Below are positions 32,901 to 44,711 of a stretch of 64,000 nucleotides of DNA, in pieces. Source of the stretch: Fallopia convolvulus (Eukaryota > Streptophyta > Magnoliopsida > Caryophyllales > Polygonaceae); assembly GCA_964016875.1 (NCBI GenBank), contig OZ024726.1, forward strand, positions 54,429,325 through 54,493,324, written 5' to 3'. How positions within the stretch are numbered: the first letter of the stretch is position 1; every line of letters starts with the position of its first letter. The translations under genes were made by a program, and so were the position numbers. Below the pieces are notes generated by a model. That model saw only the letters and a list, made by a program, of their open reading frames with translations. It was not told the DNA's origin and ran no database searches.

Positions 32901-35780
32901 TTTATGATTATCCTCCATGTATATCCTATGCATGCAGAGAGAGGGGGATATGCCAGTTATATCATCAAGGTAGTAGCCTATGGCTTTTCTATGCACTCTA
33001 AGTATGCTCAACAGTTTCTCTACTTCCTCATCTTTTAATTTGGCATTAATGATGACCGGTAAAGTAGAATTAGGACCTCGAAATTCATACCTGAGAAAGT
33101 CTGGGAGAGGCTTTAGTGTTGGAGAAGGTTCGGCTGGAATGAGAATTGGTTCTTCTGGATCCGTCTTCAACACTTCTTCCAGGTATTCGAATGCTGAAAT
33201 CTCACAATCCTCAGCCAGGGTCGTTAACGATGCTGATGAGGTCGTTAACGAGCTTGCTTCTTCTGCCGGGAAGGTCGGTAGTGAGGTACGGGGGCTCGTT
33301 ACCGAAGCTGCAGGGGCGATCTCGGCCCATCTTTGGCTGGAGAACTCTTTATGCGACACCCATCTTCCAACAGGGTCCCCACATTCGATGATTTCATTGT
33401 GGGCGTAGAGCATCTTGACTTCGGCTCTATCAATATCCTTCATAGATTGTTTGAATCGGAATTCTGTCACCTCATCCCCAATTTCGAAAGTTAGGAGTCC
33501 CCTCCTAACATCAATTATGGCTTCAGCGGTGGCAAGGAACGGTCTCCCGAGAATAATGGGAACTACCTGGTCTTCGGGCATTGTCGTGACTATGAAATCA
33601 TTTGGAACAAAGAATTTGCCCACTTGTACTGGAAAATCTTCTACAATCTCTGTTGTTCTGATGCAAGAGCCATTAACCATGTATAGCCGCATGTTGATTG
33701 GCTCTAACGGTCCTATGTTAGCTTTTGACCAGATGGAGAGAGGAAGCAAACTAGCACTGGCTCCCAAATCACATAAAGCTTTAAATTTATGGTCGCCTAT
33801 GCCAATCGTGATGGCAAATCTCCCTGGATCTCCAAGCTTTTCTGGTAGAGCAATTGATCTGACTTCATCCTGTAGCTCTGCAATGGACCTTTTCCTGCTA
33901 AGAAAATCCTTCAAAAATTTTGTGTAAGCCGGCATTTCGCTTAGGGCGTCAGCGAATGGGATGGAAATATTAATGCCCTGAAGAATCTTCACGAAACGCT
34001 TGAACTTACTCTCAGTAGAGTCCATAGATTTCTTAGTTGGAAATGGAAGAGATTTCATCATTCTCGGAACCAAGTTAGGCTCGAGAGGTGAGAGTACCGG
34101 GTCGACACTGGGGTCGTTTGGTGTCCTCGGTGGGTCATTACCGACCCTGATGGGGTCGTTAACTACCCTGGGATAGAGAGGAAGGCTCGGATTAGTAGAC
34201 TTACCTGGATTAGGGTCGTTAGATACCCTCGGAGCCTCGTCACCATGGTATACGGGCTCAGTATTTGCCCTCGCTGGCTCGTTACCGAGTTGAATTATGA
34301 CGTCTTCTTCCTTCTTGTCCTCAGCTTGGACTCGCTCCGGCAATGTCTTCCCGCTCCTAAGGTGCACCGCTGCTATTTGTCCCCTAGGGTTTTCCTCGGG
34401 GCGGCCCGGGAGTTGCCCTTGTGGTCTCGGAATCTGGGCAGCGAGGTTCCCTAGTTGGGAATCAACACTCTTCTTCCATATATCGAACTCTCCCCATCTT
34501 TTATTTTGTTGGTTCAGGTTAGCTTGAACTTCGTTAACCTTGTTGGTCACTTCGTTAACTTTGTTGGTCACGTCGTTAATGCCTTCCTGTAATCCTTGAA
34601 CCCATGATGGTGGCTCCTGATGGCCTGGAGGTCGATAGGGTGCAGGTCGTCTATCTGGCGGAGGCGCTGCATAGTTTTGATTTGTATTCTGATTGCCCCA
34701 TGCCTGATAGTTGTTTGACCTGTCAAAATAGCTAGACTGGTTCCTGTATGGTCCGCTCATATAACTCATCTCAGCAATTGTCTCAGCGGCTCTAACCTGC
34801 TTCTTCAGACGGTTGACCTCGTCTTGCAGGAATTGATTTTTAACATCTGGGTCAACTTCGTCTCGGTTAGGCATGTAGAGACGTTTCTGGGGCTGTGGAG
34901 TTTGCTGGGTTCCATACATGGCATCATAATTGGACAGCTTATCCAGCAATTCCCATGCAGCCGTTGGGTCCATCTCTATAAAACCGCACGCAGTATGCGT
35001 GTTGATGCGGTTCTTGGTCTCCGCGTTGATACCCTGGAAAAAGATTTCTTGCAGAACATATAAAGGTTGCCCATGAGTAGGGCATTGTCTAAGCATCTCT
35101 TTAAATCTTTCCCATGTTTCAACAAATGTTTCATTAGGAAGCTGGTGATAGGAGGTGATGCGTTTTCTCAACTCCGTCGTCTTGGCAGGCGGGAAGAATT
35201 TTGTAAGAAATTGATCATACAAGTTCTTCCAAGTCCTGATAGACTTAGGAGGTAAGCTCTCCAACCAGCTCAGGGCCTTTCCAGAAAGAGACTACCTAAA
35301 AGCTTTTAACAGAACATATTCAAGTGAGATACCTTCTGCAGCTATGGTGTCGCATAAGTCAAGAAAATTCCTAATATGTTCCATAGGGCACTCAGTAGGT
35401 TTCCCTTCAAACTGAGCCCGTTTGATCAAGGATATAAATTGAGATTTAATCTCAAAAGATTTCTCTATCTCCGGAAGCACAATTGGAGACTCTGGCACCC
35501 TTAGTTCTGGATGCATGTATTGTTTGACATTCCTTGGATAGGCATTCAGCTCTTTTTGTAGACGAGCATTGGTAGCTCGTTGACGCTCAGCCTCGGCGGC
35601 AGCGCCTTCCTTCTCAGTTTTCAACGCCTCCATCTGTGTTTGGAGGACTTCTAGCTGACGAGCCAGCTCTTCAGGTGTGGCCATGGCTCGGTTCTCTCGG
35701 CGTCTACGGTTCAGGGAACGTTCAGGTTCTGAGTAATAACTAGCGTTGTCAAACTCAAGCCTTCGACGTCCTACCGGCAT
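29976..35780 (-). pseudogene. Athila gag-pol polyprotein (three in-frame stops)
   Basis: A single frame of about 1,935 codons. The gag start has a Glu/Arg-rich coiled coil; the first stop is a TAG at 35294-35292. Retrotrans_gag follows (RTWKNLYDQFLTKFFPP). Then comes a long linker with repeated NDP peptides, retropepsin (ALCDLGASASLLPLSI at about 33.76 kb, with LILGRPFLATA-type follow-on), RT (LDGYSGFWQIPIHPDD, MPFGLCNAPATFQRC, FMDDFSVYG at about 32.38 kb), RNase H (CDASDYAVGAVLGQ, YTDHEAVRYL) and a TAG at 31133-31131. Integrase follows, with its zinc finger (CHTLPTGGHAKG..CDECQRSG) and D,D,E core (DFMG, SDGGAHF, and E in SGQVEVSNRQ). A TGA lies at 30176-30174, then the C-terminal part fused to the truncated LTR. 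Stops aside, the frame has no shift. Confidence 0.88.
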
Positions 35781-35875
35781 GCGCTGAGAAAACAGACAAA
35801 GAAAACAAAAATTAAAAACAAAAACGGGGTCGGGCTATTCCCAGACCCACAGATAAATAAACAAAACACGTTGCC

Positions 35876-35893
35876 TCCCCGGCAACGGCGCCA
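35876..35893 (-). other. Primer-binding site (tRNA-Asp type)
   Basis: Minus strand TGGCGCCGTTGCCGGGGA, three bases from the LTR end; the classic Athila-type tRNA-Asp PBS. Confidence 0.9.
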
Positions 35894-35896
35894 ATT

Positions 35897-37375
35897 TGTT
35901 GGGAGAGTCGTTCAACAACAAATAAATTTGTAGTCAAGACCCCGCTGAGTATAGGGGAGTCAGGATCGTTCCACGGGAAGCAAGATTTGTTTATCTATCG
36001 ACTCCTAAAAAGAATAAAACAAAAAGCAAGCAAAACATACAAGCAGCCTCGTTAACGAAGTTGTCAGCCTCGTTAACGAACCACCGAGAATAAAAAAACC
36101 AAAACTAACGACCTAGACAGGTTCAGTACCGAGCCAACGAACTCAATAACGAATATGTTCTTGAAAGAAATCAAATAAAAACGAAAATATCCAGGACAAG
36201 GGTTACCACAACATAGTCATGCACACAAGCTCGTAAGAAGATAAATATCATGCCTTTAAATAGATAGACGCATCAACTTTCATTGACTTAGCAAGCAAAT
36301 TAATCTACTTTCATAAACTAACTCACCCAATTGCTTGTTTCGGATCTAAAGCTTGAAACTTTCGTATTTAAACAATATCAACCTTCAAGTTTATAACTTT
36401 CTCTTTCAATCAAGTCAACAACTCAAATTACCTCAACTTTCATCTTGGTATAAGCACAACAAACAATCTCAACAATAGATAAAAGGCATTCAACACATAA
36501 TCTTACTCACCAAACATGCACAACTATGCCGGGTTTCAACCCCGACCCTAGATAAAAAGACTACTCACTAATCATGACTAAGAAACTAATAACTTTAATC
36601 AAAGGAAACATTGAAAACAAATCACTACTCAAATGAATAAGAAATATCGTCTTACAGAGATTCAGAAGAAACCGAAAACACCAAAATTCCGAATCAAAAA
36701 CACGACTAACGACCCCGGTAACTTTCGTCTACCGAGCTCCTTCAATCACGACTCCGATCCGTCCTTCTCTCTCTCGGCTCTATTCTCCAAAATTCGACTC
36801 CCCTTTCTATGCTAGATAGAAGGGTATTTATACTAAAAAGAGGCTAGAAACTAAAAAAGGCTAAAAGATATAAACTTTCCTAAAAAGATAGAATCTATTC
36901 TAAAAGATAGAAATAAAATCTCAAAAGATAACAAGACCTAAAATACATAATATAATAACCCTAAAATCACAAAAAGATACTCTACCGACACGGAAATAAA
37001 TTCCCGCACACGATCGGTGAGTCACAAAGTCAACTCTCGAACATTTTCATCTCGTGGCCTCGTTAACGAGCCCTCACAGCCTCGTTAACGAGCCTGAGCT
37101 TGGTTTTCTTCAACACTTCTCTTCCAGAAACTTGAACTTCAGCTTCTTCATCTTGTATTCCTCCATCTCTTATCATAGCTCTCCAAATTCAGCTCCAAAC
37201 AACACCTTTTCCTTGCTAAAACCTACAAAAAGACACAAAACGGAGTAGCTTCCATACTTTTCACAAAATATGCAAAACTATCCAAAAACACATAAAACTA
37301 CTCCTAAACTTATCAAAACTAGTCCTAATAACCTAATAAAACCTATAAAAAACTATACTAAAAACACGAACATCA
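35897..37375 (-). repeat. 5' LTR of the Athila element
   Basis: 1,479 bp from the PBS side to the TSD. It contains four exact TCGTTAACGA palindromes (36049, 36070, 37060, 37082) that also recur in the coding part. Confidence 0.85.
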
Positions 37376-37380
37376 TGACC

Positions 37381-37490
37381 CATCGAAGCACAAGGTCACC
37401 AACTCGAAAAGTGTTGTATCTAACACTCGGGCTACGACCCGTTCGTCTGCCTGTTGGTAGGTCACGAGCCATACAACTGCAGTGTCTTGG
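37381..37490 (-). pseudogene. Gypsy pol fragment (right half)
   Basis: Minus frame ends FRVGDLVLR, the segment directly preceding the tail found at 29300-29592. Together they show that the Athila element landed in an older gypsy pol gene. Confidence 0.7.
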
Positions 37491-38284
37491 CATTTGAAAA
37501 CTAATGTAGGGAGCATCTACTAGGTACTATTTCTTTCTCATCTTATCTGACTGGCTTTCACTTTTTATTAAAGGAAAAACTTGCTAGAAAATGCAGGGTA
37601 AGGGAAAGAAAGAATAGAATTTTTTCCAACATAGGCTCACAAAAACTTTGATTTAAGAATTTAGGCTCGAATTATAAAATTTTACGGGGATAGGCTGACT
37701 ATTAGGTTAGGAAGAAAGTCATTGTTCGAAGGGGCACGTTTTTCATTGAGAGTCCTGCAAGCGATTCCTTTGTTTATATTTTTTCTTCACAAAAATTGTT
37801 AATCCCTTAATGTTTTATCGGGCCACACTTTTGTCCCAAATTAGAGGGCCAACCCTTCAAGGTAGGCTAGTAGGATGCCACATTATTTTTTTTTGCATGA
37901 TGTACATATTTTATTTCTTTTACAAATTTTATTTATTTAAGTAAAATTAATATATAAATATATTATTAAATGTATGTACTTTAATTTTTTGTCGGATCAC
38001 TTTCGTCCCACTGATACATGTAACAATAAATTACATCTAAATTATGATAACTAATGTAACACTTGCATCCTGTACGAAATATATATAAATATATATATAT
38101 ATTTTAAAATATATATATATATATACTCAATATAAGTGTACAATACAGTCTTTAAAATATATAAAAATACTCAATAAATTTATATATTTTCTTTAAATAT
38201 AAAAATACACAATACAATCCTCAAAAATACAAAAAAAATACTCAATAAATTTATATGTTTAACTTAATTAATTGAATATGAAAA
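37491..38284. other. AT-rich intergenic DNA
   Basis: TA-rich runs near 38080-38130; nothing recognised. Confidence 0.5.
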
Positions 38285-38294
38285 TATACAATAC

Positions 38295-38590
38295 GAGTTT
38301 GATTCAAATGTAACAAACTCTTATCCTGAAACATAAAATGAATGCACTTTTCCTAGTTAGTAGTGCACTTTTCATACGAAAATGCATTGCAAAATACGTA
38401 AAGTGCAATCCGAAAAATGTACTATAAAAAGTACGAAAAGTGCACTACAAAGTACGAAAAGTGCAATCTGAAATAAGAAAAGTGTAATACATACAAGTAT
38501 GAAAAGTACACAAACAACTAGGAAAAATGCATTCGTTTAAGGATAAGAGTTTGTTTCAGGATAAGTGTTTGTTTCATTTCAACCAAACTC
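38295..38590. mobile_element. MULE-type MITE
   Basis: 296 bp with inverted ends of about 55-60 bp (left GAGTTTGATTCAAATG.., right reverse complement GAGTTTGGTTGAAATG..) and a perfect 10-bp TSD TATACAATAC (38285-38294 and 38591-38600). A 9-11-bp TSD with long TIRs points to Mutator-like elements. The interior has about six imperfect copies of ACGAAAAGTGCA. Confidence 0.75.
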
Positions 38591-38600
38591 TATACAATAC

Positions 38601-39247
38601 AATCCTTAATTAAAAATGTTAGTGCACAAAATCTCCGTCTTCAATCCGTCTTCAATGCACTAATTAAGAACTCCTCCTCTTCCGCTCCGCCTTCAATCTC
38701 TTGACCTAAAAACCTGCAAAACAATGGACACAGGGGGCGGGGACCCCCTAATCCACCTCTGATGCCTAAGTTAAAAGGGCGAATTGTCGTTTCGAGCGAC
38801 GAGGTACAACAAGAGAGCGGTGAATCCCTGAACAGTCGAGCTAAGCGAGTATTAGCCTGTCCAGAGTTTCTGAATATGCCGATGTGCACATGTGGCTCTC
38901 CCAATACACGCCTAGGGCGTGTATTTATAATGGAATAAGGAGATCAGGGGGCCTAATTTTACTTATCTCCTAGGGTTTGCTTAAAGCCCAAGCTAGGAAG
39001 ATTCCCACCTTTTCCAAGTTTAATCTTATCATATTTGTAGGATAGATCTTCCATAAAGTTGCATAACTACCATATATTTAATAATAAGAAAAATAATAAA
39101 AATAATAATAAATGCGCAGTAATTTAAAAAATACCTTTTTAATAGCAAAAATAACTATGGTAACTATGTTTGTTTTACCCGCTCACAAAAAACTATAAAA
39201 AATACTCAATAAATTTACTCGATTTTTTTAAGTTAAGAACTATATGT
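38601..39247. other. Intergenic, no gene recognised
   Basis: 38640-38910 is GC-balanced with an open minus frame of 87 codons of no known family; ACACGCCTAGGGCGTGT at about 38907 is a palindrome. Confidence 0.35.
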
Positions 39248-39248
39248 G

Positions 39249-39296
<48 letters not shown>
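39248..39296. repeat. (AT)n microsatellite
   Basis: About 48 bp of uninterrupted AT dinucleotides. Confidence 0.95.
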
Positions 39297-39299
<3 letters not shown>

Positions 39300-39318
39300 C
39301 AAAATATCCTAGATAAGT

Positions 39319-39796
39319 AGAGTTGTCAAAAACTGACCCAAACCGCAAACCCGACCCGAATTGTCCGATAATTTTAGGGTTAAGACCCGAAAATTTAAAC
39401 CCGAAATCCAAAATAAACCGAATCCGATAGAACCCGAAACCCGTTGGGTTGAAACCTAAAACCTGTTGCGTTGACCGATTTAGTATTTATAGAATGGATT
39501 TTTCTAGTAACAATGATTGTGGTTTTCATAAGTAGAAGTCTAAAGGTAAATTAGTAATAAAGAAAAATATTATCCTACTAAAATTAAATTAATAATTTAT
39601 TTATTTATATTGTTTCCTCCTTCCCAATTTACACTTTTTACCTAATTAAAGAAATTCAATCATTATTAGCGTGTGCCCATGAGCACATACGAACTAAAAA
39701 AACCCTTATAGAATTTATAAAATTTATTTTGAAACTTATAATATATTTTATTATTAAATTACATAAAATGATCGAACCGACACGATTGACATGTCT
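39319..39796. mobile_element. Possible hAT-type non-autonomous element
   Basis: 478 bp with ends AGAGTTGTCAAAAACTGACC and (reverse complement of right end) AGACATGTCAATCGTGTCGG, the TGTCAA + GGGTC style of plant hAT ends. A shared flank ATAAGT (39313-39318, 39797-39802) may be a decayed 8-bp TSD. Next to the left end are several ACCCGAA words. No transposase. Confidence 0.5.
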
Positions 39797-39802
39797 ATAA
39801 GT

Positions 39803-40461
39803 AAGTAAATAATATATTTATAGATTATTTTTGCTTAAATAAGTATATAGTTTGTAAGAGAAATAAATATGTAAATTAACATGCAAAAAATAAATAAATA
39901 ATATGGCATCCTACCATCCAACTTTGAATGTTGGACATCTAATTTGCACAAGTGGTGCGGCAAACTATTAAAGATTTAGAGGTTTAATTAAATTTGTAAA
40001 AAAAAATATAGAGAGAGGTCGTTGGTTCTGCAGGGATTTTCAATCCCTAACCTAGCCAGCCTATCTCCGTAAATTTTTAAGACTTGTAGAATTTGTTTCG
40101 ACGAAGAGTGTGAAGATCCATTAGAAGCCCCTTGTGATTGTTCTGGAACATCCAAGGTGAAGATGAAAAAAATTCCAAATTTTTGTAATGAATAAAATTC
40201 GGTTAACTTGGAACATCCAAGGTGAATTTAACATCACTTGATTTAGTTAATGTACCTCTGCATCAGAGAGGTGTGGACTTTATTCCATCTGTTGGTACAA
40301 ATGATCTCATATCACTGCATCAAGCCATGGCACGGCCGGCTACAAGCATGTCATGGCACGCCAAGATGCCATTGCACGGGATGTGATTATAAGTTGAAAA
40401 CATTCAAAATTGTGGGATGTCAGTGGAACTTGTGATGGATGCATGAAATTAAATGTGCCTT
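39803..40461. other. 3' flank of the storage-protein-like gene
   Basis: The word GGAACATCCAAGGTGAA occurs at about 40145 and 40210. No gene is seen. Confidence 0.4.
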
Positions 40462-42921
40462 TCACTCTTCAAGTCCACCATAATTAGGATTACCAATAAG
40501 CTGTATAAACTCAACAGCAAGGTTGAGAGCGTTTGTAGCAGCCAGACTATCGGCCAAGCCCTTCAACGTCGACACCCTAGCTCCGCTTCCTCCAGCATAA
40601 TCCGATATGCCGCGAAACACTACGCATGGCTTCCCATTCGACAAGGACGTCATCACAACGGCGGCGCTCTCCTCGTCCACAGACGAGACGTTCAATTTCT
40701 CCCACAGGAAGCCTCTGTAGGCTGCGTTGTTTAGGTACACGTCGGCGGTTGAGCCTCTAACTCCAAACGCCGCTTTCGGTGCTTCGGACAGGCAATAGCG
40801 TTCTGTCGCGTTATTTATGCATCTTTGTAACACATGATCCGTGTCCTACAAAACCAACCAAATTACACGTTTGAGAATATGTACTCCTCCTATCGTCAAT
40901 TAGTTTTAGTTTTAAGATAGCATCTCTGTCGCGTACTTTGCTTCGGACAGGCAATAGCGTTCTGTCGCGTACTTTGCTTTATACGGAGTAATGTATGTTA
41001 TATATACCTTAATTTGGGTGGCAATTTGGAACCAGTTTGGATCAATAGGAAGCCAAAAGAGCTTCTTCATTTTATTAGGTTTAGAATAATGATCAGAGGG
41101 TAAGAGTTGTACGGGGGTGAATTCTATGTCCCCTAATAGGTTGTTGCCCTTCTTGGGGACGTTGTACGCCCCAACGTTCAATGATGTCGCTCCTTCGTGT
41201 GACGATCCGATTTCCTGCATAGAATTATAGAAGGATAGGGGGTTGTTGGTGCAAAGTGATATTGCTTGATTAAGTACTTAATTAGTTAATTATAAGGATT
41301 TGATAGTATAAGTTGATCGATCTCACGTACTTGCCAATTCCAGGAGCTAGTGAAGGCGACATGACTAGGAATGGCAACGTCTCCAATGAGGATTGAGTTG
41401 TTGGAGGATCCGGCGATGCCGTAATGAACCACTCCCACCACATCAAACGCATCGTACAGGATTTGGGTTGTTATCCCTGCATTTATCTGCCATCCAATGT
41501 ACATAATTCACTACTGTATTATATATATTTGATCAAATATAGGGTTTTGAGATATGAAGTGAATATATATTGGATTATTTTGGAACTTACTATCTGTTCA
41601 CCACTCATCACGTAAATCACATTCACGCCTCGTATCGTTCCTATGTTAAATCTCCTTCCTGATCGTGTACATAAACATGGTATTTAATAGTCTAAATTAG
41701 TAATGGGCGGTCACCGGTCACGCTTCTTTATTCAGAAAGTGTACGTATATATTATATGTGATTAATATAGGCATGGGGTTACCACGTAACCTGTAACGTA
41801 CTGAATTTCTTTTCTTTTTAAATATAAATGAATAGTGGTTAAGTTAAATTGATACATTTAATTTATGGAGCTACGACGAGGCAGGCCCCATCCTTGCTCG
41901 TTTTTTTTTCGGTACGAATCGAGACAAATCAGGTAAAGTTATACCACATGAATCACGATGCTCCTTTTTGTTTGATTTCGACAGCAAATATATCCAACTA
42001 CTGAACTACCCAAAATTAAGGCATTTCAATCAAAATATCCAATATTATATTTACATTTACATAACAAATGTATTCAGCCAAAAGAAATAAACATTTACTC
42101 GACAGCGCGCAAGTGCAAGCCCCAAAAACTGATCATATAAACTCGTTATAATTGACTTCTCGATTTTTTTTATTGTTTTTAATAAAGAAATGGATTAGGG
42201 GTTTGACCATCCTCGATGATATTCATTCACACTCCATTAATGGATTTGAAATCATATTTGTTTAGCAATCTTAATTCATTCTTTTTTTTGGTCCATACAA
42301 TCTTAATTTATTCGATCAGTAGTAAAACTAGTAAGAGTGTAGTAAGACTTATGCATGTGGACCCGACCGTTAAAAATAAAAAAGTAGAAATAAAAAGGCA
42401 ATCTTTTAATTTGTTGAGACAGAACGTCGTCATAATTAACGATAATACAAATGCTTTATAATTAGTTTTATAATCTCTTAATTGCAATAGCTTAATTTTG
42501 CTTATGGGTGCCATTCGTAGTTTTGTGTAGCCTAAATTTTCAATTCAACATGAGATAAAGAAAATATATGCAATGGAGTGTACTTTTGATAACATTAATT
42601 AAAGAAATCAGACTGAGAGAAGAGCTTAATTAATTAGTTAATTGTACAAGATGTATATAATTAATTAGCTAACTAACCTGCAAGTTGAATGGCAGGGAAG
42701 AGAGTGCTAGCAACAAAGAAGCCAGAGGACATGAGGGCAGCCTCTTCCACAGGAAAAGTCATCAGAAGACCCACGTAGGGCCCACCTCTAGCGTTGACTC
42801 TATCCACCACCTCATGAAGCGGGTGGCTCCTCCTCAGCTGCTCACTCCGCTTCACTTGCGCCGCCGTCAACGCCGCCACCAATGCCACCGCCATCCACCA
42901 CCGGCGCCATTGCATCCCCAT
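40462..42921 (-). CDS. Bark-storage-protein-like nucleosidase (PNP/UDP phosphorylase family)
   Basis: Five exons: 42921-42678, 41658-41591, 41486-41331, 41214-41008 and 40845-40462; all have GT/AG borders and joining phases, giving 352 aa. Residues 1-21 (MGMQWRRWWMAVALVAALTAA) form a signal peptide, so the product is secreted or vacuolar. The fold is that of MTA/SAH nucleosidases and purine phosphorylases: GPYVGLLMTFPVEEAAL, RGVNVIYVMSG, VVHYGIAGSSNN (phosphate or ribose-binding Gly-rich loop) and VVFRGISDYAGG near the C-terminus with the conserved catalytic-type Asp. Plant members include poplar bark storage proteins, which accumulate as seasonal nitrogen stores, and some have nucleosidase activity. 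Which applies here cannot be told. Intron 4 carries a copied scrap of exon 5. Confidence 0.9.
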
Positions 42922-42960
42922 AGATCTATCTATCTTCTATAACTATAAGTGATGTGATTT

Positions 42961-42969
42961 CTTTATATA
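42961..42969 (-). promoter_or_regulatory. TATA box of the storage-protein-like gene
   Basis: Minus strand ATATATAAAG lies 40-48 bp before the ATG, which predicts a very short leader. Confidence 0.4.
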
Positions 42970-44046
42970 TCGGAGTAAATGGATTATGGATGGGTGTATG
43001 GATCGATCTTCTTGCTAGCTAGCTTGAGGCTTGACTGCTTGTCTGCTTGAGCTAGAGAGCTCAAATGATTGATGAGTGTGTATGGGAGAGGTAGTTGGGC
43101 ACGTGATTCGAGATGGAAGAAGAGATCTTGGCCGCACGATTAAGCAGATCTGATCCATAACTATCTCAAATTCTCTTAGTTGCGCTCGCTCAATCAGGAT
43201 GGATTATTGGGCCGGTCCATTATAAGAGGGCCGCCGATTCGGCTTAATATTCTTCGGTGGACATTAAATTATAAGCCATAATAAGGATCGTTTGGTATCG
43301 ATAGATTGGTATCGGATTGTTTATTTTGATATATCTTAAAAAATATGTATATCAAAGATATCATCACTCTATATCTATATCCATACTCAATATTGATATT
43401 AAGTTCAGTCTAGAAATGCACCTGAAGTGAGGAGCAATGTAATGTCATTTCCCTTACAAATTTTGCTTTCAACAATGGAGTTGAGTTGTCCCTTAATTAA
43501 TAAGTGAATTTTTTGATTTCTCGAAGAGATGAAGTTGTTGAATTAGAGTTAATTTAAAATATAATGTGTGAAGATTCTTTGCTTGCAACCCAATGTTCAA
43601 TAGCACAAATTACTCCAATGGTGAGTACTTGTACTCAAGCTGATTGTGAATTGAATCAAAGGTTTTAAGCACACATATTTTTTTTACTAATGCTTTACCT
43701 TAACATGGATCAGTGTACTTGAACTTGAGCGAGTCAAGTGTAAGGAACTCAGGAAACTCTAGTGCAATGAACTCAGAGAACTCAAGTGCAAGGAGCTTAG
43801 CAAAATAAAGTCGCAGTTGGTGGTTCAAACTTCAAACACTACAAGTTCTAGAACATTGAAGTTGCAACCACAGAAATTTAGTTACCACGAGAGTCAAAAG
43901 GTGCAACCAGAGACTAAGGGACAAAGTTAGTGGATAATCTGTTATGGAGTAATTAAGCTATGGGATTGAATTTTGTGTTTTTCTTTCCATGAATACTCTT
44001 ATTATGGTTAGTTTTATGACTGTATGATGGTGTAATTTAAGTTATG
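42970..44046. other. Upstream intergenic DNA
   Basis: Promoter side of the storage-protein-like gene. 43700-43810 has repeated GGAACTCAG/GAACTCAAGTGCAA words; no gene is seen. Confidence 0.4.
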
Positions 44047-44557
44047 TGTTGCAGGAAATTCCTTATGGGGGGAATTCCCACATTGGAAAGTCATGACCTC
44101 TAATGTGTGGTATATAAGTGAGGGGTTCCCCACTCCTATTGGCTAGCTTTTAGGGGTGGTTCTTCCCTTGCTTAGATACCCTGTAACATTGGTATCAGAG
44201 CTGGGACCGGCCTTCCGACACGATTGGCCCTTCTCGGGACGTAAGAGGCACGGAAAAGTCCAGTCCCCTAAGGGTCGTCGCGTGGTACCGGCTTCGGGAC
44301 GTAAGATGTAAAGAGAAACCCAGTCCCCTATTCGGTATCCGTCGGAACGCCGGGTCAACGTCTCGGAAGGTATTATGGGGTGCCGCCGAGACGTCGGCAC
44401 TCAAGGACGGTGCCCTGTTGCAGGAAATTCCTTATGGGGGGAATTCCCACATTGGAAAGTCATGACCTCTAATGTGTGGTATATAAGTGAGGGGTTCCCC
44501 ACCCCTATTGGCTAGCTTTTAGGGGTGGTTCTTCCCTTGCTTAGATACCATGTAACA
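44047..44557 (+). mobile_element. TRIM (miniature LTR retrotransposon), complete
   Basis: Two 142-bp LTRs (44047-44188 and 44416-44557), TGTTGCAGG...TGTAACA, differing at only about three sites. PBS TGGTATCAGAGC starts two bases after the 5' LTR (44190). TSD TTATG on both sides (44042-44046, 44558-44562). The 227-bp interior is non-coding and contains two related units, each with GGGACGTAAGA and CAGTCCCCTA. Near-identical LTRs imply recent insertion. Confidence 0.93.
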
Positions 44558-44711
44558 TTATGAGATTGCCTTTTGTTGTACATGACGAGTGAATTTGTAA
44601 GATGTTGCCATCTTTTATGGACCCATGACTTAGGTAATGTTTATTGACTATCAAGTTGCACATGATGAGTGCATTTCTAAGGTACCAATTGTCACTTTTT
44701 TACCTACTATG

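Larger units (their letters stand above)
29593..37375 (-). mobile_element. Athila-lineage Ty3/gypsy retrotransposon
   Basis: 7,783 bp with TSD TGACC on both sides (29588-29592 and 37376-37380) and TGTTGGG...CATCA-type ends. 5' LTR 35897-37375, PBS complementary to tRNA-Asp, gag-pro-RT-RNaseH-integrase in a single frame with three in-frame stops, and a truncated 3' LTR. Protease DLGAS, RT FMDD and sequence style are those of the Athila lineage. No env-like ORF is present; that part and most of the 3' LTR have been deleted. Confidence 0.9.
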
